From: Rhizophagus irregularis
Taxonomy: Eukaryota; Glomeromycota; Glomeromycetes; Glomerales; Glomeraceae
Assembly: GCF_026210795.1 (NCBI RefSeq)
Contig: NC_089432.1
Location: 4,278,001 to 4,342,000, forward strand
Length of the DNA stretch: 64,000 bases
Direction: 5' to 3'
The notes under the pieces are model-generated. The model had not been told where the DNA came from, ran no database searches, and saw nothing but the letters and a program-made list of their open reading frames with translations. Both the position numbers and the translations under genes were made by a program. Below, piece after piece: positions 10,632 to 21,092 of this stretch (positions within the stretch are counted from its first letter, which is position 1; the number at the start of each line of letters is the position of its first letter).

Positions 10632-13600
10632 ATGGCTATATACTCGTGTCCACATTGTGAAAGAGTCTTCAGTCGTCGTGCTTCTCTACGAAATCATGTG
10701 AAAACTCACGATGATATAATTGATAAAGTTCTTAGAGAAATTGCTGAAGAAGTAGAACATGAACAAGAGGAAGTGGGTGACGACGAACGACTTGAGGAGG
10801 CGAGCTACGAAGAGGGAGAGGAAGAGAGGGGGAGTACTAATAATGATGAAGTACAAGAGGAGGTGAGCTACGAAGAAGAAAGTGAAGATAATGATGAAGT
10901 ACTAGAGGATGTGAACTACGAAGAAGAAAGGGAAGATAATGATGAAGTACTAGAGGATGTGAACTACGAAGGGGAAGAAGAAGACGAAGGGGAAGAAGAA
11001 GAGGAAGGGAGCGATAATGATGAACAACTAGAAGAGGTGAGCTATGAAGAGGAAGAGGAAGAGGAAGAGGAGGTGAGAAATCAACGTTAAATGAAATTAA
11101 AATAATTTATACTTTTGTGTGCGTCTATATATGTCTATATATAGAAAGCGATCGACATATTTATCAAGTATTTATTGTCTATTAACATCCATATATAGGA
11201 AGTGATTGACGAATCAAGAGACATTGAAATCGAATATTCGCTAATTGACGTTGAACCAATCCTAACCTTCGAATCTCTTGATATTAGAGTAACAAATATA
11301 CCAGAATTTCCAAGCGAAGAGTTTGGAAATTTTATGGAGTTGCTTACTAAATGGAATTTGTCTGATGCATGTGGTAACGATATACTTAAATTTTCAAAAA
11401 AGATTTGCCGCGATAATGTAATTTTACCTACGTCGGTAAAAAAAGGTCGTCAATTGTTGGATCAAATTGTTGTACCACATATTTCTTTTAAAAAAGCGCC
11501 TATCATGACATATAAACAAGAAACGTATTATCTTCATTATCGTCCGATTTTTGACGTTATAAAGGAATTGTTGAGCAATAAGGATATATTTGCCCATTGT
11601 ACTTTTAAATTTACACTATTAAATCATAACGGAGAAAGAATATATAACGAACAATATAATGGACAATGGTGGGAAAGAGTCCAAAAATCACTTCCTAATG
11701 GTGCAAATGTATTGTCAGTAATTTTATATTCGGATGCTACGACACGTGATCACTTAGGAAAGACCAGCGAACATCCCATTTATTTGACACTTGGTAATAT
11801 AGTTAGTTGGCGCAGAAATAGGCCTGATGCCAAAATACTTTTGGGTTATCTGCCGATCCTAAAGGCAAAAGATATTTCACAAAAGAGGTCAAAGAGTTTT
11901 CGGTTAGCCAAGCGAGTCCTTTATCAATATGCTTTAAATATATTGACACGATCGTTACTTGACTATAATGGTGGATTTGATCTTCAAACAGATAATGGTA
12001 TAAAGTGGTGTTTTCCGTTTATTTTCGTAATGTTAGGAGATTTACCAGAAAATGCTGCGGTAACTTTAACATTTAACTCTGTTAATTGTCACCACCCTTG
12101 TCATAAATGTTTGGTGGAGCGTGAGAAGCTGAACAATGTGGAGTTAACAAATGATCAAATTATCTTAAGAACACCAGAAAATATGAGATGTCTTGTTGAA
12201 CAAAATTCTGCACAACAATATTCTCTACACGATATGAAAAACATCTTTTGGAATTATCCGTACGTATCACGTGATTTTTAAAGAAAGTGTGTTTATTTTG
12301 CCAATTATTTTCTAATATATTTACTCGAAAATAAATGATAGTCAGTTAAATATTTATTTGTCAACAATACCTGACCGAATGCATCATCTCGACTTGGGAT
12401 TGTTTAATTATCAAGTGACCTACACAAGGGTGTTGTTAAAAGAATTGTGTGGTCAAATAGCGGTTGACGAACTTGATAATCGTTTGGCTAAAATCCCACG
12501 ATTTCCTGGCCTTAAGATATTCAAGAATGGCCTGGAAAATATTAAGCGGTTTACTGCCAATGAATTTCGGAATATGATGAAGGTATTTGTTTTCGTCATA
12601 GAAGGAATAGTCATAAACCACCATAAATCATCGATAAGTACATCCCGAGCTAAACGATCTGATGAAGCATTGGTTAACGTGTATTATTATTGGAATAAGA
12701 TGTATTTATACAGCCAACGGGAGTATTTTAAGGAATCAGAGCTGGTGATTTTTGATGTATGATAGCGAGATAATATGATGATTAGTTTTTTATGAATATT
12801 GCAATTAACATGATTATATTTTATTTTGTTTAAAGAATCTAATCAAACAATGGGCAAAGAGCTTTATAAAACTATTTAAAGAATATTCTCTATCAGAACT
12901 TCGATTACCAAAGCTGCATAATTGGTGCTATCATATCATTAAGACAATTAGAGAATATGGAGCAATCAACGGGTTTACAACGGAAACGTATGAATTTTTA
13001 CATAAAGAAGCCGTAAAAATACCCTATAGGTCTAGTAATAAGCGTGACCCAACAGATCAAATGATTAAATCGGTTGGTATTACAGCTAGTACGATATTCA
13101 ATGCATTATCACAAATTAATATTGTTATATTATATATAGGTTTACTGAAAAGGGATAATTAAATACTTACTTCAGCGTACAAATGTTAATAGATGCAAAC
13201 AAAAAACTCTAATGAATAGTTTGTTAGGCACATTTAATTTGCAAGATTTTGATGCGTTTTTCAATAATTACCGATCAAACAATAGCTTGGCCCGTGAAGC
13301 TCTAACGGCTCTAGAATATTTTCTGGAATTGTTAAACGAGTTTTTAGATTTATGTGAAGGGTTAACCGATAATGAAACTATTAATATTAGTTGGTATAGT
13401 TATGCTAATATTTCTTCAAGCGGGGATTACATTAGAGCAAAAAGCTTGTATTATAACGAACCGTCATTTAGTGATGTGTCAATCAGCATGAGCGAGGAAG
13501 AGTCTGAAGATTATAATACAGCCGAAGGTGGTGCATGTTTTGGCAAGGTACAGAATTTTATTTAATATTGAACTACTAACGAATGATAATCCAAGCAATA

Positions 13601-13855
13601 ACTTACTTATTTTATATTTAGGTTCTTATGTTGATTAACGTTAAAATTATCAAAAAAGATTTGTCGTTTGATCTTGCCCTTGTACAATGGTACGATTTTT
13701 GTAATTCAAGACAATTATACAAATATGATTGTCCTTGGTTGAAGATTATAAACACGTATAACTTTGTGCCTATTGAATCAATTATAGAATTGGTACAAGT
13801 AGTTCAACGTGCCGAACGACAAAATGAATATTTTGTTAATACATTTATGTTTTAA
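10632..13855 (+). CDS. KDZ-superfamily (Plavaka-type) transposase with C2H2 finger
   Basis: Six exons, 10632-11072, 11199-12263, 12346-12756, 12836-13076, 13153-13547 and 13622-13855, join in phase without a stop to give 928 aa. Residues 6-26 form a C2H2 finger (CPHC, then H and H). An acidic tandem-repeat region follows to about residue 147. The KDZ transposase part has SDATTRDHLGK, PIYLTLGNIVSW, LLGYLPIL, a CHHPCHKC cluster, TIPDRMHHLDLGLFNYQ, LPKLHNWCYHII with REYGAINGFTTETYE, and a C-terminal WYDF...YDCPWLKI block. These are hallmarks of Plavaka-like transposases, which cut and paste DNA through an RNase-H-fold core. Donors and acceptors are consensus-like. The intact frame suggests recent activity. 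The least certain junction is 13076/13153. Confidence 0.85.
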
Positions 13856-13984
13856 TTTCGATAAATTGCGTAAAACAATAAATACAGTATATTATACTTG
13901 CAAGTATTTAGTTAGTAGAGATAATTAATATGTTGTTTAGTAAAGTTAAAATGATATGATAATTATAGTATAATTATACTTCGC

Positions 13985-14405
13985 GTTCACTGGCAGTGAA
14001 AAACGCGTATTAAGCTTACATTACATAAAACACGTGATGCAATAAAATTTTTTTTTTAAATATTAATTATAATATATGTATATATATACTTAAATTAAAT
14101 GGTACAATGGTTAGGTCGTGAGATTTGACGTATTAATAGTGTAATTGAGGTAATCGGTTCGGTTCCTAAGGTGAGCAAAATAAATATAATTTAATTAATA
14201 TATTATATATATAGTTGTGTTAATATACAGTGCGTTGAACAACAATGCATAATGTGTTGAACTACACATTAGAGTTGAATGACGCGTATATTAACATTAA
14301 GCATTGATATACTCCAGTATACGGGTGTTGATTAATATTGTAAAACGCGTTGAACAACTAGCTGGTGTTGATCAACGCGTATACTGGTGTGAATCAACAC
14401 TTTTC
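13985..14405. repeat. Right subterminal motif cluster of the KDZ element
   Basis: ACGCGT occurs at 14003, 14282, 14345 and 14375, mixed with TGTTGA.CAACG palindromes and GTATACTGG-like words. They mirror the left end and are probably transposase-binding sites. The gap 13856-13985 holds no gene. Confidence 0.5.
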
Positions 14406-16113
14406 AAACTTGCTGATGAAGATAAAATTCTTTGATAATTCTATAATTTTCCATATTATGATTAGATGAATTAGATTGAATAAATCTTGGATCAAAACAT
14501 TGTATTGCTTTGAAAAATAATAAAGCTGGATGATGAGATATATGTTTCTCACATTTTTCATTTGCCAATATAAAAGCTCTAGAAAATAATGAAACAAAAG
14601 ATGCAATATCTTGATTTTCTTCATTTAATAATTGGAATATTTCATTTGAAATTGGAGGATTCCTGGTTCCTGATGATAAAAAAGCTTGAAGAGATACTAT
14701 TCGTGAATAAACAAATGGAGCTATAGCCTTGTTTCTTATTTTAAAGAATTCCAAATCATTGATTAATCTAAATAAATAAAGTATTATATTAGTAATATTA
14801 TTATAAAATTATTAAATCCATTAAATTCACTTACCTTTTGCTATTATATGTAATAAAATATATAAATATTTTAACACAAAAAACATGGCTTCTGTTTTGA
14901 CAAAATGTGTAAAGATCTCAAACAGCTTTTGAATCATGATTAATAGAATATTCTGCAGTAACAAAAGTTATTAAATGAGAATATAAAGGTTTAATCCAAC
15001 ATAAAAATAAAAACCATGAATTCCACCTTGTTTTTACTGGTAGGAGTGCTAAAGTAGGTGATTCAATACCATTTTGTAATAAATGCTCCTTCCATCGAAT
15101 TTTTCTTTGTGAATTATAAGTAAATATCGATTTAAAATTCATAATTAATTTGTCAACCAATTCAAACTTTTGAAAGTTCACCCATGCTTCACCAATTAAA
15201 TTAAGGATATGCGCTAAGCAACAATTGTGTTTTAAATTTGGTAAAAAGGGAGATAAATTTGAATACGCCAATTTCATGTATGAAGCATTATCAGAAATAA
15301 AAAAAATAATATTTTCATAAGAAATATTATAAAAATGAATTGTATTCATAACAAATTGTGAAATAGATGAAGCGTTAACATTAGACAAAAATTCTGTTTT
15401 AGCTAATTTAGTTTTATTATCAAAACTAAATAATATATTAACGGCATGCCGGCCACAACGATCTGTTGTTTCATCAATTGTCAAACAAATAATTTTATTG
15501 ATGACATCATTTTTCAATTTTTGGAGCGCTATTTCATATGATAATGGAAGATATTTCTCACGAAGTTGATTTGCTCCAGTAATTAAGCCCGCTATAAACA
15601 AAAATATATTAATAAATAAAAATAAAAAAGGCAAATTTGAAATTGAAATATCAGAAAATACATACCATTTTTACAATGATTTAATAAAAATGGTTTTAAT
15701 TTCTCAATTTTTTCCAAAGGAATGTCTGCATAAGTAAATGCTTCCACTATCTCTTTATTAATTTTTTCTCGTTCATTTAGTGTATTTTCAAAAGAAGGTA
15801 AAGTTCTTTGGATTAACGAATTAGAATTATTCTTGGTTTTATTATTAAGGTGTTTTAATGTTTTAATATGTTTATCTACAGAGTTCTTTCTTTCATGATC
15901 AATTTCTACATTGCAAAATCGACACCATAGTTTGTTTTCTTGTACGATATAGTTTTCACGATACTCGGCACTTTGAGACAAACGTATGTGAGGCGCGACC
16001 ATTTTATTAAAAATGACTAAGCGAAAAAAAAGAGATTATCAATGGTTATTATCGGCAATACATTCACGATTTCACGTGACTTATAGTGTCTAAATAGCCA
16101 ATCATATTTGAGT

Positions 16114-16224
16114 ATCGCAAAAATCGCAAAATTTTGGCCAAAATCGCGGTATCGCAAAAATCGCAAAATTTTGGCCAAAATCGCGGTATCGCAAAAATCG
16201 CAAAATTTTGGCCAAAATCGTTAT
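16114..16224. repeat. Three 37-bp direct repeats in the hAT right end
   Basis: Units start at 16114, 16151 and 16188. Each runs ATCGCAAAAATCGC, then AAAATTTTGGCC, then AAAATCGCGGT. Subterminal repeats like this are typical transposase-binding sites in hAT elements. Confidence 0.8.
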
Positions 16225-16739
16225 AAAATCGTGATCGTCAAATCCTGGACACCCTAGGTTCAACCGGATAAACCTGGATAAATTTTTTTTTAGGTATCCG
16301 GATAATTACGGTTTTTACCCGGATAAATATCTGGATAAAAAATGGTAAGATTGACCTGGAATCCGGATAAAAAACAAAATTTTTTTTTAAAAAATTTAAA
16401 TCACTTATTAATTTTCATAACATTTCATATATTTTTAATACTATGATTCAATTTGGTAAATTCATATTATATAAAGGCTAGATTTTATTTTTAATTATTC
16501 ATTAACTACAAGGAAATAATTTTAAATTATATCGCATAATTTGAATATAAAATATTAAATTCGCGGCATTTATTATTAAATTTATATAGTTCAGCATTTA
16601 ATTATATAATATAGTTAATATTATACAGTATTTATTTATTTTGGTTATTTAGGACTAGTTTAACTGTAATTTAAATTTAATAAATAAAGGATAAATGCTA
16701 TAAATTGATTAATAAATTTTTACAAGAATCCTGTGAAAT

Positions 16740-17010
16740 TTAATTGTCATAAATTTAATAAATGCCACGAATTTAGTTCAATAAAGCCACAAATTAAATC
16801 CACAGATTTAATCAAATAAATCATGAATTTAATCAAATAAAAGCCACATATTTAAGTAAAAAATACACTAATTTAATTAAATAATGCCACATTTAAATTT
16901 AATAATTGCCACGAATTTAATTAAATAAATGTTACATATTAAATTAATTAAATGCCATATATTAAATTAAATGAATGCCACGAATTTTATTTAATAAAAA
17001 TGATCTATAG
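16740..17010. repeat. Degenerate AAATGCCAC/AATTTAAT repeats in the outer element
   Basis: About nine units of roughly 25-30 bp combine AAATGCCAC(G) with AATTTAATTAAAT-like sequence. They fill the centre of the small outer element and are non-coding. Confidence 0.6.
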
Positions 17011-17409
17011 TAAAAAAAAAATTTGGTAATTTTATCCGGGTTTTGGTTTCTATCCGGATATATCCAGATTTTTATTTGAGTCAGATAATCCAGATAGAAA
17101 CTGGATATTTTTTTTAATTTATCCAGATGACGGTTTCTGCCCAGATTGAAACACTACTCTGCATAACTCTGCTGGCTAAACCTGTCTGGAAAATGTACTA
17201 CTATCAATTTTGTTTTACAGACAGTTCTATGAAAATGACAGCAAGTTCTTCTTCACAAGCCTTTTCCTTAATCCTCTAAAAAAGCAATTATACTTTACAG
17301 AAACTTTTAAAATCGAAACCAAATATTAAAATATATCATGAAACTTTTAATCAAGATTTGACCATGATAAAGTCAGCTGATTTGATCAAAATTGTAAAAA
17401 TGTATTATT

Positions 17410-18560
17410 GAAATCTTATCGAATTTGTAAATAAATTGTAAAATTGTGTTATGGTCCAATGTTACGCATAATTTTTGAACACGTTTGATAGTAAAGGCAT
17501 TATACTCAAATGTATTCCAATAAATTAATTCATGGTAATCAGGACTTGGATTAGTAAAAATTGGGAATCTTCCATTATTCCATGGAAATTTACCTTAATC
17601 AATTACTACACCTCCAATTGTTGTTCCATGACCTCCAATTCATTTCATTGCAAATGAACAATAAAGATTAACAAATGGATATTGCAAAATGATGGTTAAT
17701 CAAGAATTTATTATAAACCTACTGCGAACAACAATATCTGCACCATATTTCAATTGGTTTAATAAAAATATTCACCTATATGTATAATCAATTAATTAGA
17801 TATCAATAATGTAAATAAAAGTAAAAAAATCTCATCTTATATTTGCCAGTACCAAAGGTATTATTAACGATAACATGTATTTTCAGCAATAACTGGTATT
17901 TCCGCATCATGTGCAATCTTACAAATTGCTTCAAAAACTGCAATATTAAATTTTAGATTTCTCATAGATTCAAGATATATAGTTCTCAGTTTATCATTGA
18001 TAATTTAGCGAATCCTTCTGGATCATTGTCTTGAATGAAATTGACATTGATCCCAATTTTAAAAGTGTAGCCTATTCGTTAAAAAAAAATAATTCACACA
18101 TGATGTTAGCTTTAAAAAAATTTTAATTTACTAAAATTAAGTTCCACCATATAAGCAACTTGTTGAAATGATATTATCACACACTGAGCAAATCATTAAT
18201 ATGGCAACAAATTATACAATCCGTCCAGACGATGTAGAGATAATGTTAGTTTCACCTTCAAGTGCAGCCATCCTCTGTTCAAATATGGTTAATGATTTTT
18301 TTATGAATAAAATAATAAGGGGCAGCATATTATTTGTAAGAATAAAAGTAAAATAAGTTTAAACATTTATTAACATGTTGTTGGATTATCCATCCTTTTT
18401 TTTAAAAAAAGAAAAAATTGATTAATTATTTTAATAAAAAAAATCATAAATCAACATCAGATGTATAAAATTTTTAGTACCTTGTATAAACGTGAGTTAC
18501 TTCTTTACCACAAGTGGCATATTCAGCACTTTTAAAATGTAAACGAAGCCCTATAAAAAG
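17410..18560 (-). pseudogene. MET17: Decayed O-acetylhomoserine sulfhydrylase
   Basis: Read on the minus strand from 18560 down, conserved pieces of a PLP-dependent Cys/Met-metabolism enzyme appear in order. They are GKEVTHVYTR, IFEQRMAALEG with STSSGR, DNIISTSCLYGGT, KLGINVNFIQDNDPEGFAKL, AHDAEIPVIAENT, GGHGTTIGGVVID, and NGRFPIFTNPSPDYHELIYW. The family makes homocysteine or methionine precursors from O-acetylhomoserine and sulfide. Stops and frameshifts separate the pieces and the PLP-lysine region (SATKW in the family) is degraded, so the gene is dead. Intact paralogues are expected elsewhere. Confidence 0.8.
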
Positions 18561-19850
18561 TTTATTCTACGTTTTTTTTATTCCATGTTATTTCTATTTC
18601 TATAAATGTATCATATTTGCGGAATTCTTATAGAAATTATGGATAAAATATTTTACAGGGTAGTTACATTAATTGGACAGCTCTTTGCATGTGTAGTAAT
18701 AATATCGAGTGTGTAAACCTGCATGCAATTGAAGAGTTTCAAAACGGAAATTCCTCTTTCTGTTTTTTTCCGTCTTTTCCGTTATATTTAAGATTATTTG
18801 ATTAAAAACAATAAATTTGAAAGGAAAAAACAAATGAGTCAAATGATGATCAAAAATTCAAATAAATTTTTTTAAGGTACAGTATTTATAGAAAATCATA
18901 AAATTTAGTCATTGATCATCATATGTAAAGGAAACTGTAAAAATAACAGATCAATTCATTATAAAAATTCTTAAAACAGAATGATGACTATAAATTTGAA
19001 ATTTAAAATAAACACCTTTGTCTAAAAATAACTTTAAGGTTTCATTCCAAATGAGATTACGCTACTTGCGGTAATCATTATTTAACTCGGTATGAAGTAA
19101 TTGCAGAAACCTTAAATTATGTTTTATTAACTGTCAACATTAAGCAATATTAAATTATTACCTCAAGATATTAACAAATAACTTGGAATAAAAATATCAA
19201 TAAGAATCTTACGATATTAAACATTTTTAACTGATTAACACAATATTATTTTTAACTTTCAATGCAATTATTGTACCTCTCTATAAAGAGTAAAATGTCA
19301 CAAATATGAAATTATTGTTATAGCCAGTTCTTTAGCATTTACAAATGTAAACAAATGGAAAAGGGTAAGCAGAAGATATATAGGTAGGCGTGTATAATCA
19401 ATAAATAAACTATATGTATAAACACTTAATAAACAATCCAATCAGACATGTAGTATAGCACTGTACGTTGTAGCCATAGATACTGGAGTAATCGCATAAT
19501 ATGGAGGAATAATATGGAATAAAAGATCAAACGATAGAAAGTCACATGATTGGATAAAATTAACCGGAAAGGATAAACTCTTAGGAGAAGGAATGATCTA
19601 CATGATGTAATGTTTATTAAATGATTAACGGAGAACCAATAGATCCAGTAGGAAGTTGATCGATGTGGCTTAGCAACCAGTTTATCAAGTTCAACAATAG
19701 GAACAATTAGGAGGAGTAATCATAAGCCACAAATGATAAATCATATAAAAAGGAAGGATAGCGAATTAAAGGAACAAAAAAATAGGAACATGTAAAATAT
19801 TGATGAACTGCAGCCGCAGTAGAAGAATAGCTGACGAGACGCAGTAGAAA
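18561..19850. other. Intergenic, no gene recognised
   Basis: AT-rich sequence with frequent stops in all frames. No family, RNA gene or clear repeat was identified. Confidence 0.5.
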
Positions 19851-19851
19851 A

Positions 19852-20100
19852 GATAGCACAGCCACAAAAGATGGATCTTTACGATATAATATTTGAAAGA
19901 TTATTTTATTTTAAAGAAAAGATAGCACAGCCACAAAAGATGGATCTTTACGATATAATATTTGAAAGATTATTTTATTTTAAAGAAAAGATAGCACAGC
20001 CACAAAAGATGGATCTTTACGATATAATATTTAAAAGATTATTTTATTTTAAAGAAAAGATAGCACAGCCACAAAAGATGGATTATATCTTTACGACATA
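19852..20100. repeat. 69-bp tandem repeat, about 3.6 copies
   Basis: Units start at 19852, 19921, 19990 and 20059 with GATAGCACAGCCACAAAAGA. The first three are nearly identical. The open frame through it exists because 69 is a multiple of three, and I do not call it a gene. Confidence 0.85.
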
Positions 20101-20104
20101 ATAT

Positions 20105-20965
20105 TTGAAAGATTATTTTGAAGAAAAGATAGCGTATTAAAATAGTATAATATATTAGAAAAGATAATATATAAATAGCATATAAGATAGCGCATAAAAA
20201 GAAAAACATAACATAAAATATTAGAAAGAAATAAGAAGTAAGAAAAGAAAGAATAAGAAAGTTGGTTTAAATAGGAGCGGAATGGGAGGTAAATTTGACA
20301 GTCGTCAGATACGATGTAAAACTTTAAGTAAATTAGTTAATTGTGAATTTTATGAAGAATAAATAAAATACCCTTTATATGAAAATTAATTGTTTCGATT
20401 GTTTTTGTTACTATTTTCTTATGATGAAAAAGTAATTTTGTTTAATTAATTGTTAGTAAAGCATAATGTTATTTTAAAGGTAATAGGTTCGCCCTAAACT
20501 TTACTGTAATGTTCGCTTAATTAATTTTAATTGGACAAATTCATGGTGAATTTAATGTCATAACAAGAATTATGAAATGAATAAAATATAAACTTTTGTA
20601 AAGAGAACTATCGTATTTTGAAAGAAGATAATGGATGAAATATCGTGGCGAGAGCTATCGCAATTTGAAAGTTAAGTAGTAATAAAACTAAACCGAGCAA
20701 GAATATTAATGTTTCGTGGAGAACGAATATACATTAAAGCAGGGAAGTTTGTTTACCGCCGGGTGGCAGACGGGGGTGACAACGTCGGCATATACTCCCA
20801 ACACGAATAAAGGATAACAAATTTATATTTCGTTAAATTCAAACAACAGTTTATTTAATATTATCATTAGAACTATTTTTATTAAGAAAACTCTTCTACT
20901 TGAACTTCAATTTCATTCAACTACAGATCTAATTACAGGTCTATATATATGTAAAAATACCAGAC
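20105..20965. other. Repeat-like stretch with a GC-richer patch
   Basis: No gene recognised. Bases 20745-20800 (ACCGCCGGGTGGCAGACGGG onward) are strikingly GC-rich for this window and may be a fragment of a transposable element. I could not find matching terminal repeats or a target duplication. Confidence 0.35.
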
Positions 20966-21013
20966 TAAAAATATCTAACATATTGCATATATTAAATATA
21001 TTAAATAAATTAA

Positions 21014-21092
21014 ACATATTTGATATGTTGCATATATTTGATATGTTGCATATATTTGATATGTTACATATATGCAACATATGCAACATTTC
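21014..21092. repeat. 18-bp tandem repeat with palindromic core
   Basis: CATATATTTGATATGTTG is repeated about four times and ends in an inverted TATGCAACAT stretch. Short opposite-strand open frames here are repeat artefacts. Confidence 0.7.

Larger units (their letters stand above)
6580..14418 (+). mobile_element. KDZ (Plavaka-type) DNA transposon, about 7.8 kb, nearly intact
   Basis: Candidate ends are the 13-bp inverted repeats CATCAGCAAGTTT (6580-6592 and 14406-14418), followed inside by GTGTTGA-like second inverted motifs. AA flanks both sides (6578-6579, 14419-14420). Removal with one AA restores the hAT frame across the site, which supports the borders. Inside are two divergent genes: a KDZ transposase (plus, 10632-13855) and an accessory gene (minus, 9472-7216). 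Both subterminal regions are rich in ACGCGT and AAAACAAC motifs. The class assignment rests on the transposase; the 2-bp duplication is inferred. Confidence 0.75.
6266..16002 (-). pseudogene. hAT transposase, split and frameshifted
   Basis: The N-terminal exon 16002-15666 has a BED-type zinc finger (WCRFCN, later H...H). The exon from 15591 holds the RNase-H-like core (TIDETTDRCGRHAV, FFISDNASYMK, CCLAHILNLIGEAW, KTRWNSWF). A one-base shift near an A-run at about 14924-14930 breaks the frame, because the sensible reading changes frame there, and an intron follows (14834-14768). The exon from 14767 contains HHPALLFFKAIQCFDP. The C-terminal dimerisation region (LALIYIWLPVSGVDIERSFSSYK split over two short stretches) lies at 6579-6266, 7.8 kb away. 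Deleting the KDZ element with one AA duplication rejoins the two halves in frame. Presumed inactive. Confidence 0.85.
6049..16257 (-). mobile_element. hAT transposon, interrupted by a KDZ element
   Basis: Perfect 22-bp terminal inverted repeats beginning CTAGGGTGTCC lie at 6049-6070 and 16236-16257. The flanking 8-mers are GTTCAAGT and GTTCAACC, a decayed target duplication (6 of 8). A hAT transposase on the minus strand spans the element and is split by the KDZ insertion at 6580-14418. The right subterminal region has three 37-bp direct repeats. Confidence 0.85.
6019..17156. mobile_element. Outer small hAT-like element split by nested insertions
   Basis: The ends are inverted TAGTGTTTC.AT sequences (6019 onward; 17145-17156 inverted). 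They are flanked by a perfect 8-bp direct repeat CTCTGCAT (6011-6018 and 17157-17164), the hAT-size target duplication. Removing the inner transposon leaves about 930 bp: 30 bp on the left and 16258-17156 on the right. That remnant is rich in CCGGATAAA-like motifs near both ends and has no transposase, so it is a non-autonomous element. Confidence 0.8.

Noticed and set aside
14093..14180. tRNA-like segment with A-box-like TGGTACAATGG and B-box-like GGTTCGGTTCC
   Set aside because: The acceptor arm does not pair and the T-stem pairs only partly, so it is not a tRNA. At most it is a tRNA-derived remnant.
19871..20101. Repetitive 76-codon open frame
   Set aside because: It is open only because the 69-bp repeat unit is a multiple of three; there is no family match.
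19450..20805. Possible long terminal repeat (TG...CA ends, A-rich body)
   Set aside because: No matching 5-bp flanks, second copy or internal retroelement genes were found.
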